From: an uncultured Prevotellaceae bacterium
GTDB taxonomy: Bacteria > Bacteroidota > Bacteroidia > Bacteroidales > Bacteroidaceae
Length of the DNA: 64,000 bases
Assembly: GCA_902762325.1 (NCBI GenBank)
Contig: CACWNV010000018.1
Location: 1 to 64,000 of the forward strand
Reading direction: 5' to 3'
The position numbers and the translations under genes were made by a program. This document shows positions 7,235 to 16,923 of this stretch, piece by piece (position 1 is the first letter of the stretch; every line of letters starts with the position of its first letter). Under the pieces are notes generated by a model. That model made no database searches and was not told the DNA's origin. It saw only the letters and a program-made list of their open reading frames with translations.

Positions 7235-8797
7235 ATGCGAAAGATTATTGTTCATACCTTATTTTATATATCAGCCGTGGTGATGCTATTTGCTTCATGT
7301 GCTGGAAAGGAAACGTATAGGATTGGTGTGTCGCAATGTGCTGAAGGGCGGTGGCGCGAGAAGGTGAACAACGAGATGCTGGCGGCTCAGCACCTGTACG
7401 AACAGGATGTTAAGGTGACGATAGCCAGTGCTCACGACGACACGCAACTGCAAGTCAGACAGATAGACAGCCTGGTGAACACTGGTATTGACCTGTTGGT
7501 GGTGGCTCCCAATGAGGCTGCACCAATCGCGGTAGCCATTGAGCGCGTCAGGAAGAAAGGCATCCCCGTGATATGCTTCGACCGTAAAGTAAAAGGCGAC
7601 AACTATACGGCTTTCATTGGCGGTAGTAACGTAGAGGCAGGCCATGCCATCGGTGTGAATGTGGTCGATGTTGCCAATGGTATCGTTGCTGCCAAACACA
7701 AACCGTTGGTGCTGGAGGTGACGGCACTGATGAGCAGTTCACCGGCACAAGAGCGGCATGAAGGTTTTGCGAAGGCTCTTGAAGGTCATAATGAACTTGA
7801 CTACGTGTGTCGCGAGGGTGACTGGAGTTCTGAGACCACCTGCCGTATCGTGAAAGAGCAGATAGAGTCGGGACGGTTGCCCGACATTGTGTTCTGCCAT
7901 AACGACGGTATGGCAACAGGTGCCTATAAGGCTTTGGTGGAAACGGGCACGGAAGGCAAGATTTACATCTATGGTATAGACGGCATGCCTGACGAAGGTC
8001 TTGACTATGTACAGTTCGGTCATCAGCTTGCCAGCTATGTCTATCCCACTGGAGGTGGGGAGATTATCAGGCTGGCGTTAAACATCCTGACTGGGAAACC
8101 ATACGAGCGAGAGAACAAGTTGGATGGCATCCTGGTGGTACGGGAGAACGTATGGTCGATTTCTACCACCACCAAGGAACTGATGAGGCAGAACGAGAAT
8201 CTGGTGACAATCCAAGACAAGTTGGAGGACTATTTAGGTCTGTATAACACGCAGCACAAAGCGTTTATGGCAAGCATAGTACTTATTATATTGCTGACGG
8301 TGGCCGTAATCGCCATCTGGCGTGCCTACGTACTGTCACAGCGTGCCATCAAGAAACGACAGGCTCTGAACGAAGAAGAGACATTGTTCTATACAAACCC
8401 GGACAGCCGCAAGGTGCGCAAATTGTTTAAGACACCCACAGAGGAACTGCCTGCTCCCAAGTCGCAAAACACCATTTTTGCCGAGACGCTGAATGATGCT
8501 ATCCGTAAAAACATGTCGAATCCATCGCTTAAAATGGAAGATTTAGGCGAGACGGTGGGGCTGAGTCGCGTGCAGTTGTACCGAAAGGTAAAGACCATCA
8601 CAGGGCTTTCGCCCGTCGAGTTGCTTCGACAGATGCGTTTGCAACAAGGCTATGTGCTGCTGAGCACCACTAACAAGACCGTTCAGGAGATTGCTCACGA
8701 GGTTGGATTCGCCACACCGGGCTACTTTTCGAAATGTTTTCGGGAGCAATATGGTAAATACCCGATGGAATTGAGGAATTCAACAAATGTGACTTAA
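7235..8797 (+). CDS. Membrane regulator: periplasmic sugar-binding domain fused to AraC HTH
   Basis: The 520-residue protein joins a type I periplasmic binding domain (about 28-310; VSQCAEGRWRE, APNEAAPIAVAIE, YGIDGMPDEG) to one membrane helix (about 346-364) and a C-terminal AraC/XylS DNA-binding domain (about 415-515; DLGETVGLSRVQLYRKVK, VGFATPGYFSKCFRE). The binding domain resembles ribose- or fructose-binding proteins. An N-terminal hydrophobic segment ends in a lipobox-like FASC at C22. Unlike the classical hybrid two-component sensors of Bacteroides, there is no kinase or receiver domain. It lies directly before the fructan PUL and should control it in response to a sugar, probably fructose by analogy with BT1754; that ligand is inference. 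Confidence 0.9.
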   Translation: MRKIIVHTLFYISAVVMLFASCAGKETYRIGVSQCAEGRWREKVNNEMLAAQHLYEQDVKVTIASAHDDTQLQVRQIDSLVNTGIDLLVVAPNEAAPIAVAIERVRKKGIPVICFDRKVKGDNYTAFIGGSNVEAGHAIGVNVVDVANGIVAAKHKPLVLEVTALMSSSPAQERHEGFAKALEGHNELDYVCREGDWSSETTCRIVKEQIESGRLPDIVFCHNDGMATGAYKALVETGTEGKIYIYGIDGMPDEGLDYVQFGHQLASYVYPTGGGEIIRLALNILTGKPYERENKLDGILVVRENVWSISTTTKELMRQNENLVTIQDKLEDYLGLYNTQHKAFMASIVLIILLTVAVIAIWRAYVLSQRAIKKRQALNEEETLFYTNPDSRKVRKLFKTPTEELPAPKSQNTIFAETLNDAIRKNMSNPSLKMEDLGETVGLSRVQLYRKVKTITGLSPVELLRQMRLQQGYVLLSTTNKTVQEIAHEVGFATPGYFSKCFREQYGKYPMELRNSTNVT

Positions 8798-8830
8798 TAG
8801 TCAACTATTGTTCCATGAAACATTTTTGTG

Positions 8831-8873
8831 AGTCTGCGAACGAAAATTGAAAGTCTTTTTTCGTTCGCAGACT
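8831..8873. promoter_or_regulatory. 16-bp perfect inverted repeat before the fructan PUL
   Basis: The arm AGTCTGCGAACGAAAA (8831-8846) is perfectly repeated in inverse at 8858-8873, with an 11-base loop. The right arm ends one base before the -7 element of susC and covers its -33 region. It could be the operator of the neighbouring AraC-type regulator, an RNA hairpin that ends the regulator transcript, or both. There is no strong T-run after it, which favours an operator. Confidence 0.7.
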
Positions 8874-8881
8874 TAATTTTG
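8874..8881 (+). promoter_or_regulatory. Promoter -7 element of the fructan susC operon
   Basis: TAATTTTG fits TAnnTTTG, 39 bases before the susC ATG, and abuts the dyad at 8831-8873. Confidence 0.65.
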
Positions 8882-8920
8882 TAGCAGTTTAATTGATTAC
8901 TAACCCAAAAATTGCAAGAA

Positions 8921-11900
8921 ATGGAACAATTGAGAAGATTCATTCTGAGTTTCCTTTCGCTGCTGAGTGTTACTTTTATGTACGCGCAAAGCGGTGAAAT
9001 TTCCGGCAACGTGGTCGATGGTACGGGTGAACCTATCATCGGTGCAACGGTAATGGAAAAGGGAACGTCGAACGGTACTATTACCGACATCGACGGAAAT
9101 TTCAAAATCAAGGTGGAGGCAAACGCGACGCTCGTCTTCACATACATTGGTTTTCAGAATCAGGAACTGCCTGCCCAAGACGGTATGAAGGTTGTGATGC
9201 AGGACGATGCCCTGTCGCTGAACGAGGTTGTCGTAACTGGTTACACCACCCAGCGTAAGGCCGACTTGACAGGAGCCATATCGACGGTCAGCGTTGATGA
9301 AATTGCCAAGCAGAACGAAAACAACCCGATGAAAGCCCTACAGGGTCGTGTGCCTGGTATGAACATCAGTGCCGACGGTAATCCCTCGGGTGCCGCTACG
9401 GTTCGCATTCGTGGTATCGGTACACTGAACGACAACGACCCTCTCTACATCATTGATGGCGTACCCACAAAGGCAGGTATGCACGAATTGAACGGTAACG
9501 ACATCGAGAGCATTCAGGTGTTGAAGGATGCTGCCTCGGCATCTATCTATGGTTCGCGTGCTGCCAATGGTGTCATCATCATTACTACTAAGAGAGGTAA
9601 GGACGGTAAGATAAAAGTGAACTTCGACGGTAGCGTGGCCACTTCTTTCTATACCAACAAGATTGAGACGATGAATGCCAGCGAGTGGGGGCGTGCCTTC
9701 TGGCAGGCATCGGTGAACGATGGTCTGAACCCCAACAACAATAACCTTGGCTATAACTACGACTGGAGCTACGACAAGCAGGGAAATCCGGTGTTGAACC
9801 GCATGACCATGAACATGTACCTTGATGAGAACGGTACGGTGCGCACGGGCGATACCGACTGGTTTAAGGAGATTACCCGTACGGGAGTAGTGCAGCAGTA
9901 CAACCTCTCGGTGAGCAACGGTACGGAGAAGGGTAACGCATTCTTTTCAATGGGTTACTATGACAATCAGGGTACCATCAAGGACAGCTACTTCAATCGT
10001 CTGTCAGCTCGTGCCAATGCCGACTACAAGCTGTTCGACGGCAATGTCGTTTTAGGTGAGAACTTCACCATCAACCGTACGAAGGGTGTAGATGCTCCCG
10101 GTGGTGTGCTTGAGCATGCTCTGGAGTTCAACCCCAACTTCCCCATCTATGCTGAGAACGGTAAGTATGCCCAGGCTCTGGGTGCCTACTCAGAGCGTGA
10201 GAATCCGCTAAGCATGATTGACAATTCAAAAGACAATGAATACACACAGTGGCGTATGTTCGGTGATGTACACCTGAGTGTCACTCCTTTCAAGAATTTC
10301 ATGGTCCGCACTACCTTAGGTATGGACTACACCCAGAAAGAGCAGCGTTTCTTCACTTATCCAATCGCTAATGGTAAGGTGATGCGTACAGAATCAGCTG
10401 TAGAGGGTAAGCAGGAGCATACCATGCGTTGGATGTGGAATGCCATCGCCACCTATAATTTAGAATTAGACAAGCACCGTGCCGACTTTATGGTTGGTAC
10501 TGAGGTCAACCGCATGGACTACAAGATGAGCAGTGCCAAGCGTTACGAGTTGGCTATTCTGAATACCGACTACATGTGGCCCAGTGCCGGTGCAGGCCGC
10601 CAGTTGGCTGAAGGTTTCGGCGAGGGCTTCTCGCTGGTATCTTTCTTCGGTAAGGCTAACTATACATACGACGACAAGTATCTGGCTTCGTTCACCATCC
10701 GTCGTGACGGTTCGAGCCGCTTCGGTTCTCATAACCAATATGGTACCTTCCCATCGTTCAGTGCCGGTTGGCGCATCAGCGAAGAGAAGTTCATGGAGTC
10801 AACAAAGAGCTGGCTCGACAATCTGAAACTGCGTTATTCTTGGGGACAGACCGGTAACCAGGAGATTTCGAACACCGCACGCTATACACTTTACAAGTCT
10901 ATGGTATCAACAGGTCTCTGGAACAGCAGTCAGGCTGGTTCTTCCTACGACATTGCAGGTAGAAACGGCGGCTACGACCTGGACAACGGTTATGTGCGCA
11001 ATCAGCGCGGTAATGACGATATCAAGTGGGAGACCAGCACCCAGCACAACATCGGTCTGGACTTCGGACTTCTGCATGGTGACATCTACGGTAGCTTCGA
11101 CTGGTTTAACAAGAAGACCACCGACATCCTGCTCTTCATGGACGGTATCGCTGCCATGGGTGAGGGCAATGGTCAGTGGATCAATGCCGGTGAAGTGAAG
11201 AACAATGGTTGGGAGCTTTCGCTGGGCTATCGCCATCATCTCGCCAACGGCTTCTCATGGGACATCAACGGTAACATCAGCCGCTATCACAACGAGGTTT
11301 CCAGACTGCCTGAGACAGTAGCAGCCAGCGGACGCTACGGCGGTAACAGCAAAAAGACCGTCATCGGTCATCCCATGTACTCACAGGTAGGCTTCATCTA
11401 CGACGGCATCTTCAAGAGTCAGGAAGAGATTGACAACCATGCCATTCAGGAAGGTGCCGGTCTTGGCCGCATCCGCTTCAAGGATTTGAATGGTGACGGT
11501 TTCATCACTGAGGACGACCAGGACTGGATCTATGATCCGACACCCGACTTTACATGGGGTCTGAACATCTACCTCCAGTACAAAGACTTCGACCTGACCA
11601 TGTTCTGGCAGGGCGTGCAGGGCGTTGATGTTGACTGCCGTGGCTTTAAGTCGCAGACCGACTTCTGGGCAAACTCTCTGATTAACGTGCCTTATCTTAA
11701 TAAAGGTGTGCGTGTGCTCGATGCCTGGAGCCCGTTAAACCGCGACAGTGAGATTCCCGCTCTGACCACGTCGGACACCAACCGCGAAGGTCGTATCTCA
11801 AGTTATTACATTGAAAACGGCTCGTATGCCAAATTGCGTACCATTCAACTGGGCTACAACCTGCCCAAGAGCTTTGTTGAGAAACTGCGTTTGGATCGCA

Positions 11901-12034
11901 TCCGCCTCTACGCTTCGGCTCAGAACCTGCTGACCATCAAGAGCAGTAAGTTTACCGGTGCAGACCCGGAGAACCCCGGATTCAACTATCCTATCCCTCT
12001 CAATCTCACTTTCGGACTCAATGTTTCATTCTAA
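8921..12034 (+). CDS. SusC/RagA-type TonB-dependent outer-membrane transporter (fructan PUL)
   Basis: This 1037-residue outer-membrane protein imports oligosaccharides using TonB energy. After a signal peptide (to about residue 22, MYAQ) comes a carboxypeptidase-regulatory-like domain (GEISGNVVDGTGEPIIGATV) at about 25-100. A TonB box/plug region follows (LNEVVVTGYTTQRKADLTGA; plug motif DPLYIIDGVP and SASIYGSRAANGVIIITTKRG). The rest is the 22-strand barrel ending in an aromatic residue (GLNVSF). The frame is open from a TTG at 8912 but the ATG at 8921 is the likely start. The partner SusD begins 15 bp downstream. The GH32 gene in the same operon points to levan or inulin fragments as substrate. 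Confidence 0.95.
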   Translation: MEQLRRFILSFLSLLSVTFMYAQSGEISGNVVDGTGEPIIGATVMEKGTSNGTITDIDGNFKIKVEANATLVFTYIGFQNQELPAQDGMKVVMQDDALSLNEVVVTGYTTQRKADLTGAISTVSVDEIAKQNENNPMKALQGRVPGMNISADGNPSGAATVRIRGIGTLNDNDPLYIIDGVPTKAGMHELNGNDIESIQVLKDAASASIYGSRAANGVIIITTKRGKDGKIKVNFDGSVATSFYTNKIETMNASEWGRAFWQASVNDGLNPNNNNLGYNYDWSYDKQGNPVLNRMTMNMYLDENGTVRTGDTDWFKEITRTGVVQQYNLSVSNGTEKGNAFFSMGYYDNQGTIKDSYFNRLSARANADYKLFDGNVVLGENFTINRTKGVDAPGGVLEHALEFNPNFPIYAENGKYAQALGAYSERENPLSMIDNSKDNEYTQWRMFGDVHLSVTPFKNFMVRTTLGMDYTQKEQRFFTYPIANGKVMRTESAVEGKQEHTMRWMWNAIATYNLELDKHRADFMVGTEVNRMDYKMSSAKRYELAILNTDYMWPSAGAGRQLAEGFGEGFSLVSFFGKANYTYDDKYLASFTIRRDGSSRFGSHNQYGTFPSFSAGWRISEEKFMESTKSWLDNLKLRYSWGQTGNQEISNTARYTLYKSMVSTGLWNSSQAGSSYDIAGRNGGYDLDNGYVRNQRGNDDIKWETSTQHNIGLDFGLLHGDIYGSFDWFNKKTTDILLFMDGIAAMGEGNGQWINAGEVKNNGWELSLGYRHHLANGFSWDINGNISRYHNEVSRLPETVAASGRYGGNSKKTVIGHPMYSQVGFIYDGIFKSQEEIDNHAIQEGAGLGRIRFKDLNGDGFITEDDQDWIYDPTPDFTWGLNIYLQYKDFDLTMFWQGVQGVDVDCRGFKSQTDFWANSLINVPYLNKGVRVLDAWSPLNRDSEIPALTTSDTNREGRISSYYIENGSYAKLRTIQLGYNLPKSFVEKLRLDRIRLYASAQNLLTIKSSKFTGADPENPGFNYPIPLNLTFGLNVSF

Positions 12035-12049
12035 AATATAGCAACGATT

Positions 12050-13795
12050 ATGAAAACGACATATAGAATTATCTGCGTAATCTGCATCATTTTCAGTTTC
12101 ATGAGCTGCTCTGACTTCTTGGATGAGCAGGTGCCGCAGGCTACGCTGACTCAGGACGAGGTAAAGAAGCCTGAGTACATCGACAACGTGCTGATTTCAG
12201 CCTATGCCGGACTGCTCAGCATCGAGGACATGAACTCCTCGTTCTCACTCTGGAACTACGACACTCGCTCAGACGATGCATACGTCGGCGGTTCTAACCC
12301 CTCAGACGGTGAGGCCTTCCATATCTTGGAGAAGCATACCACTGTGATGACCACTGACTGGCCCTACAATGACATTTGGAATCGTTTCTATAAATACCTG
12401 TCACGCATCAGTCTGTCACTCGACATTCTGGCTGTTGCTGATCAGGAGAACGCCACCATCAAGCAGCGTACAGCTGAGATGAAGTTCCTGCGTGCCTACG
12501 GTCACTTCCAGTTGAAGCGCCTGTTCAAGAAGATTCCTTTCGTCAACAAGCTCAATATGCAGGAGGACGACTACAACAATCTAACGAATACAGAATTCAC
12601 CAACGACGAGGGCTGGCAGCAGATTATCAACGATCTGGAGGATGCCTATGCAGTATTGCCCGCCACACAGACAGAAAAAGGTCGCCCCACCAAGGCCGCC
12701 TGTGCTGCCTTCCTGGCAAAGGTATATCTCTATAAGGCATATCGTCAGGACGATGCTAATACGAATCAGGTGACCTCAGTCAATGAAGCCGACTTGCAAA
12801 AGGTTGTGGACTACACCGCTCCCAGCCTCTATGCAGGCTACGGACTGGAGAGCGACCTGCACAACAACTTCCGTCCAGAGGAGCAATACGAGAACGGCAA
12901 GGAGAGCATCTGGGCCATACAGTACTCGAAGAACGATGGTACCGTATATGGTAACCTGAACTTCTCATACCGATTGATAGTTCCATGTATTCCTAAGGTT
13001 CACGACGCCGGTTGTGACTTCTACAAGCCGTCTATCAATCTGGTCAATGCCTATCGAACCAACAGCGACGGACTGCCCCTCTTCGACAATGTCCCCGCTA
13101 ATGCTACCGACTATGAGGTTGGTTCTGCACAGACCGTTGACCCGCGTCTTTTCGAAACCGTTGGTGTGCCGGGCACTCCTTATATGTTCAACCCCAACTT
13201 CATGATCAACAAGTCTAACACATGGAGCCGCTCGGGTGGCATGTATGGCTACTTCGTATCACTGAAGCAGAACGTCGACCCATCACTCACCGACACCTAT
13301 CTCTTCGTCTGCGACAACCAGTGGGCAAGTTCTATGAACCGCGTGGTCTTCCGCTATGCCGACGTGCTGCTGATGCGTGCTGAGGCTCTGGCTCAGCTTG
13401 GAAAGACTGCCGAGGCCATTTCACTGGTCAATCAGGTGCGCACCCGTGCTATGGGCATGACTTCCAGTAGCGTAGTGGCTAACTATCCTACTAAATATGG
13501 TGTTCACTATGCTATCGGCAAGTACAACGGTACTTACTCCAAGGACGAAACCATGAAGATTGTCAAGATGGAACGTCGTCTGGAGCTCGCCATGGAGAGT
13601 GAGCGTTTCTTCGACCTCGTGCGCTGGGGTGAAGCTGCTACTGTCATCAACCGTTTCTACACCACTGAGAGTGAGAAGATGAACTTCCTGAGCGGTTCGA
13701 TGTTCACTGCCAACAAGAACGAGTACCTGCCTGTTCCTGACGACCAGATCAAGGCAGCGAACGGACATTATACGCAAAACTGCGGACAATGGTAA
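12050..13795 (+). CDS. SusD/RagB-type surface glycan-binding lipoprotein (fructan PUL)
   Basis: The 581-residue lipoprotein forms the lid of the SusC transporter. A lipoprotein signal ends in FMSC (Cys near residue 20), followed by the SusD fold: N-terminal DFLDEQVPQATLT, helical TPR-like repeats (RAYGHFQLKRLFKKIPFV), and the C-terminal VFRYADVLLMRAEALAQLG and RRLELAMESERFFDLVRWG segments that are typical of RagB/SusD. Length is normal. It sits between susC (15 bp) and the DUF4960 gene (44 bp) on one transcript. Confidence 0.95.
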   Translation: MKTTYRIICVICIIFSFMSCSDFLDEQVPQATLTQDEVKKPEYIDNVLISAYAGLLSIEDMNSSFSLWNYDTRSDDAYVGGSNPSDGEAFHILEKHTTVMTTDWPYNDIWNRFYKYLSRISLSLDILAVADQENATIKQRTAEMKFLRAYGHFQLKRLFKKIPFVNKLNMQEDDYNNLTNTEFTNDEGWQQIINDLEDAYAVLPATQTEKGRPTKAACAAFLAKVYLYKAYRQDDANTNQVTSVNEADLQKVVDYTAPSLYAGYGLESDLHNNFRPEEQYENGKESIWAIQYSKNDGTVYGNLNFSYRLIVPCIPKVHDAGCDFYKPSINLVNAYRTNSDGLPLFDNVPANATDYEVGSAQTVDPRLFETVGVPGTPYMFNPNFMINKSNTWSRSGGMYGYFVSLKQNVDPSLTDTYLFVCDNQWASSMNRVVFRYADVLLMRAEALAQLGKTAEAISLVNQVRTRAMGMTSSSVVANYPTKYGVHYAIGKYNGTYSKDETMKIVKMERRLELAMESERFFDLVRWGEAATVINRFYTTESEKMNFLSGSMFTANKNEYLPVPDDQIKAANGHYTQNCGQW

Positions 13796-13839
13796 TTGTA
13801 AATGAAGAGTGAAGTATCATTAAAACGAAATAAAGCAAT

Positions 13840-15273
13840 ATGAAACACAATATTAATAATATGGAAAGAAGCATGAAAATGATGATGAAGTTGCTCTGCG
13901 CAGCATTCTTCATTCTTCATTCCTCATTCTTCATTTCCTGCGACGACGACCATACGGGCAGTATCGACGTGAGCGGTTCATGTCTCGTTGAGAAATTCGT
14001 GCTGAACGGACAATACGAAGGCATTATCAACACCGAGAAACGGCTGATAAAGATAAAAGTTCCTGTAGACTTCAATCAGAAGGGCAACATGGAAATCACG
14101 AGTCTGGATGTATCATCTGGTGCAAAGACTAATTTGAAGGTGGGCGACCGCGTGAACTTCGATGCCGACCGTACTCTGCACATCACCAATGGTGATCTTG
14201 AGATGGACTATCAGATCAGTGTGCGCAACGATGAGGCACTGATGTCACTCTTCATCCTTGAGGGTGTGAAGGGAGCCATCAATCAGGATGACAAGACCGT
14301 CACCGTATCGGTGATGGCAAACAGCGGTATCGACCTCGAAAACGCTACCTTTGAGGTGGTGTGCAGCGAGGATGCTACATGCAGTCCAGCCAGTGGTACG
14401 AAGGCTAATTTCAAGGAGCCTGTCAAGATAACGCTGACCGACAATACTGCCACCAATACCTATACCGTCTATGTGACGCTCATCGAGAATCCTGTAGCCA
14501 TCTTTGTTGGCGACGCAGAGAATGTTGAGATGCTTAACGACGAGGAAAAGGCTGCTGCTAAATGGCTCACCGGCAATATTGAGGGCTCTGCCTACGCATC
14601 ATGGGATATGGTGGCAAGTGGCACCATCTCACTCGATGAGTGCAAGCTCATCTTCTTCCATCGTCACAGTCCTGCATACGGCAACTACAATGGATTTGCC
14701 GAGGCTGCAACGGGTGCCATGACGGCACTGCCTAAGATGAAGGAATTCTGGAAGCGCGGCGGTGCTTTCGTGCTGAGTCGTTCGGCTGTGAACTATGCCA
14801 TTGCCCTCGGTGCTATGCCAGAGGATGCTTATCCCAACAACTGTTGGGGTGGCGGCGGAGGCGAAGGCTCCGACCTGATGGGTGATGATCCCTGGCACTT
14901 CTTTGCCTATGACACCAGCCACCCGCTGTGGAAGAATCTGAAGGCATATCCAGGTGCAGCACCAGATGCTATCTACACACTCGACAACGGCTACACCATC
15001 TGTAACACCACGTCGCAGTTTGCCCTCTGGAATCCTTATACAGGACAGGAAGCATTCGAGTCTATCACAGGTGCTCGTGCCCTTAGCCATGGAGGTGACG
15101 GTGCTATCGTAGCATGGGAGCTGAAAGCTGCCGACGGCAAGTTCGGCAAGGGCGGTATCATCTGCTTCGGCTCAGGACTCTTCGACTGGAACTCACCTAC
15201 GCCTTACACATCTGTCTATCACGACAATATGGGTGGCATCATGCTCAACGCATTTGATTATCTAACCAAATAA
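13840..15273 (+). CDS. DUF4960 surface lipoprotein (fructan-binding candidate)
   Basis: This 477-residue lipoprotein occupies the place of the surface glycan-binding protein of the operon. Two Ig-like repeats of the DUF5018 type (about 45-210, with VEKFVLNGQYEGIIN and LFILEGVKGAINQ) precede a DUF4960 domain (about 215-475, VAIFVGDAENVEMLNDEEKAA onward in sequence). The combination resembles the levan-binding protein of the Bacteroides thetaiotaomicron fructan locus. The lipobox is FISC near residue 34. Its hydrophobic core is encoded by a simple repeat of TTCATTC units at 13904-13937, so the signal peptide may have arisen from that repeat. Alternative ATGs exist at 13861 and 13873. The GH32 gene follows after 12 bp. 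Confidence 0.85.
   Translation: MKHNINNMERSMKMMMKLLCAAFFILHSSFFISCDDDHTGSIDVSGSCLVEKFVLNGQYEGIINTEKRLIKIKVPVDFNQKGNMEITSLDVSSGAKTNLKVGDRVNFDADRTLHITNGDLEMDYQISVRNDEALMSLFILEGVKGAINQDDKTVTVSVMANSGIDLENATFEVVCSEDATCSPASGTKANFKEPVKITLTDNTATNTYTVYVTLIENPVAIFVGDAENVEMLNDEEKAAAKWLTGNIEGSAYASWDMVASGTISLDECKLIFFHRHSPAYGNYNGFAEAATGAMTALPKMKEFWKRGGAFVLSRSAVNYAIALGAMPEDAYPNNCWGGGGGEGSDLMGDDPWHFFAYDTSHPLWKNLKAYPGAAPDAIYTLDNGYTICNTTSQFALWNPYTGQEAFESITGARALSHGGDGAIVAWELKAADGKFGKGGIICFGSGLFDWNSPTPYTSVYHDNMGGIMLNAFDYLTK
13904..13937. repeat. TTCATTC-type simple repeat within a signal peptide
   Basis: Short tandem units of CATTCTT/CATTCCT run through the codons for the hydrophobic part of the signal peptide (FFILHSSFFIS). 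The reverse complement of the same unit (GAAGAATGAAGAGT) recurs in the spacer at 58087-58115 and, once, at 13804-13815. Confidence 0.75.
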
Positions 15274-15285
15274 AAACAGAAAATT

Positions 15286-16884
15286 ATGAAGACAATGATA
15301 TATTCAGTATTCGCACTCATGCTGTCAGCTGCTTCGCTGACGGCATGCAGCGACGACGAGTTCAGCGGCGATCCTGCCAAGGACTGGAACGGCACAACAA
15401 CGTTCTTTGCTCCTACCGACAATCAGGGCTTCGGAACTTACTATACCCCTGCCATCGGTCGTGTGGGCGACCCCATGCCATTCTACGATCAGAAGGCTGG
15501 CGACTTCAAGGTTCTCTACCTGCAGGAGTTCATCAACAATATGACTTACCGCTTCCATCCCATCTGGGCTGTTTCCACCACTGACGGTGCCAACTATGAG
15601 TCGCTGGGCGAGCTGCTTCCTTTCGGAGCTAACGACTACCAGCAGGATGCCGCCCTGGGTACGGGTTGTGCATACGAGAAAGACGGTGTCTACTACATCT
15701 ATTATACTGGTCACAACGGTAACTGCAAGAACCGTGAGGTGGTGATGCGTGCTACATCTACCGACTTTAAGACGTGGACGAAGGACGAACTCTGGACGCT
15801 TAAAGGTCCTGACTTCGGCTACTCTGGCAACGACTTCCGTGACCCGCAAATCTTTGTTGCTGACGACGGCCTCTACCACATGCTCATCGCTACTTATCCT
15901 GTAAATGGTGGTGACCCTGTCTTCGCTGAGTTCAAGTCTGGGGACTTGAAGAGTTGGGAGCATGTTGGTCGTATCCGTATGATTTGGGACCGTATGCTTG
16001 AGTGCCCCGATGTCTTCAAAATGGGCGACTACTGGTACTTGGTATACAGCGAGAGCTTCCGCGCTTCATGGAGCCGCAAGGTGAAGTACATGATGGCGAA
16101 GACCTACGAGGAACTGAAGAACTGCTTCAACGACGGACCTAAGTGGCCTGCCGACGGTCATGAGGGAGTGCTTGACAGCCGTGCCTTCTATGCTGGCAAG
16201 ACAGCCTCTAACGGTCAAGACCGCTACATCTGGGGCTGGTGTCCGTTCCGCACAGGTGCCGATATTCACGAGAAGAACACCAACGTAGGTGCCGGAGACG
16301 GTAATGAGCCTGCATGGAGTGGAGCACTCGTGTGTCACAAGATTATCCAGCATGCCGACGGAACTCTTACACTTGGTGCCGTTCCTGCTATGGCGGCTAA
16401 GTACAACAAATCTGCCAATGCCAACGTCGTAGCATCCAACGGCTACAGCAATGGTGCATTGAGTGGCGACGGAGCCTACGTGCTTTACAACCGCCTGGAT
16501 AATTGCAATCACATCTCATTCACCGTGAAGACTTCCAACAACTGGGATAAGTTCGGCGTTTCATTTGCACGTGGCACCGATTCCAAGAAGTATTATACGA
16601 TGGTCGTTAATCCCGAATGGGAAGATGGCCGTAAGGTAAACTTCGAACAGGAGGGTGAGGAAGGCAAGGGCTTCATTGAAGCAGCCGACGGCTATAACTT
16701 CCAGCGCCCGGCAGACAATGTCTATAACATCGATATCTATACCGACAACTCAGTTCTGACGCTCTACATCAACGATGTCTGCGCTTACACGCAACGCATC
16801 TACGGCATTCAGAAAAACTGCTGGAGCATCAACAACTATGGCGGTTCCATCACTGTCAGCGACGTGAAAGTTACTCAGCAATAA
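15286..16884 (+). CDS. GH32 surface fructan hydrolase (levanase/inulinase type)
   Basis: This 532-residue lipoprotein cleaves beta-linked fructans. The lipobox LTAC places the lipid on C21. The GH32 five-bladed propeller shows the three catalytic motifs: D62 in VGDPMPFYD (nucleophile), R185-D186 in NDFRDP (transition-state stabiliser) and E239 in RMLECPDVF (acid/base). A C-terminal beta-sandwich (about 370-532) is typical of the family. Surface lipoprotein location and synteny with the DUF4960 protein resemble the endo-levanase BT1760, so endo-action on levan is likely, but inulin cannot be excluded. It is the last gene of the operon and is followed by a terminator. Confidence 0.92.
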   Translation: MKTMIYSVFALMLSAASLTACSDDEFSGDPAKDWNGTTTFFAPTDNQGFGTYYTPAIGRVGDPMPFYDQKAGDFKVLYLQEFINNMTYRFHPIWAVSTTDGANYESLGELLPFGANDYQQDAALGTGCAYEKDGVYYIYYTGHNGNCKNREVVMRATSTDFKTWTKDELWTLKGPDFGYSGNDFRDPQIFVADDGLYHMLIATYPVNGGDPVFAEFKSGDLKSWEHVGRIRMIWDRMLECPDVFKMGDYWYLVYSESFRASWSRKVKYMMAKTYEELKNCFNDGPKWPADGHEGVLDSRAFYAGKTASNGQDRYIWGWCPFRTGADIHEKNTNVGAGDGNEPAWSGALVCHKIIQHADGTLTLGAVPAMAAKYNKSANANVVASNGYSNGALSGDGAYVLYNRLDNCNHISFTVKTSNNWDKFGVSFARGTDSKKYYTMVVNPEWEDGRKVNFEQEGEEGKGFIEAADGYNFQRPADNVYNIDIYTDNSVLTLYINDVCAYTQRIYGIQKNCWSINNYGGSITVSDVKVTQQ

Positions 16885-16923
16885 ATAAAACAATTCGTTC
16901 GCTAAGTTAGTAGTTTTATTTAG

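Noticed and set aside
14629-15090. Long antisense ORF (153 codons) within the DUF4960 gene
   Set aside because: The sense frame encodes a recognisable lipoprotein with conserved domains; the antisense frame is a shadow.
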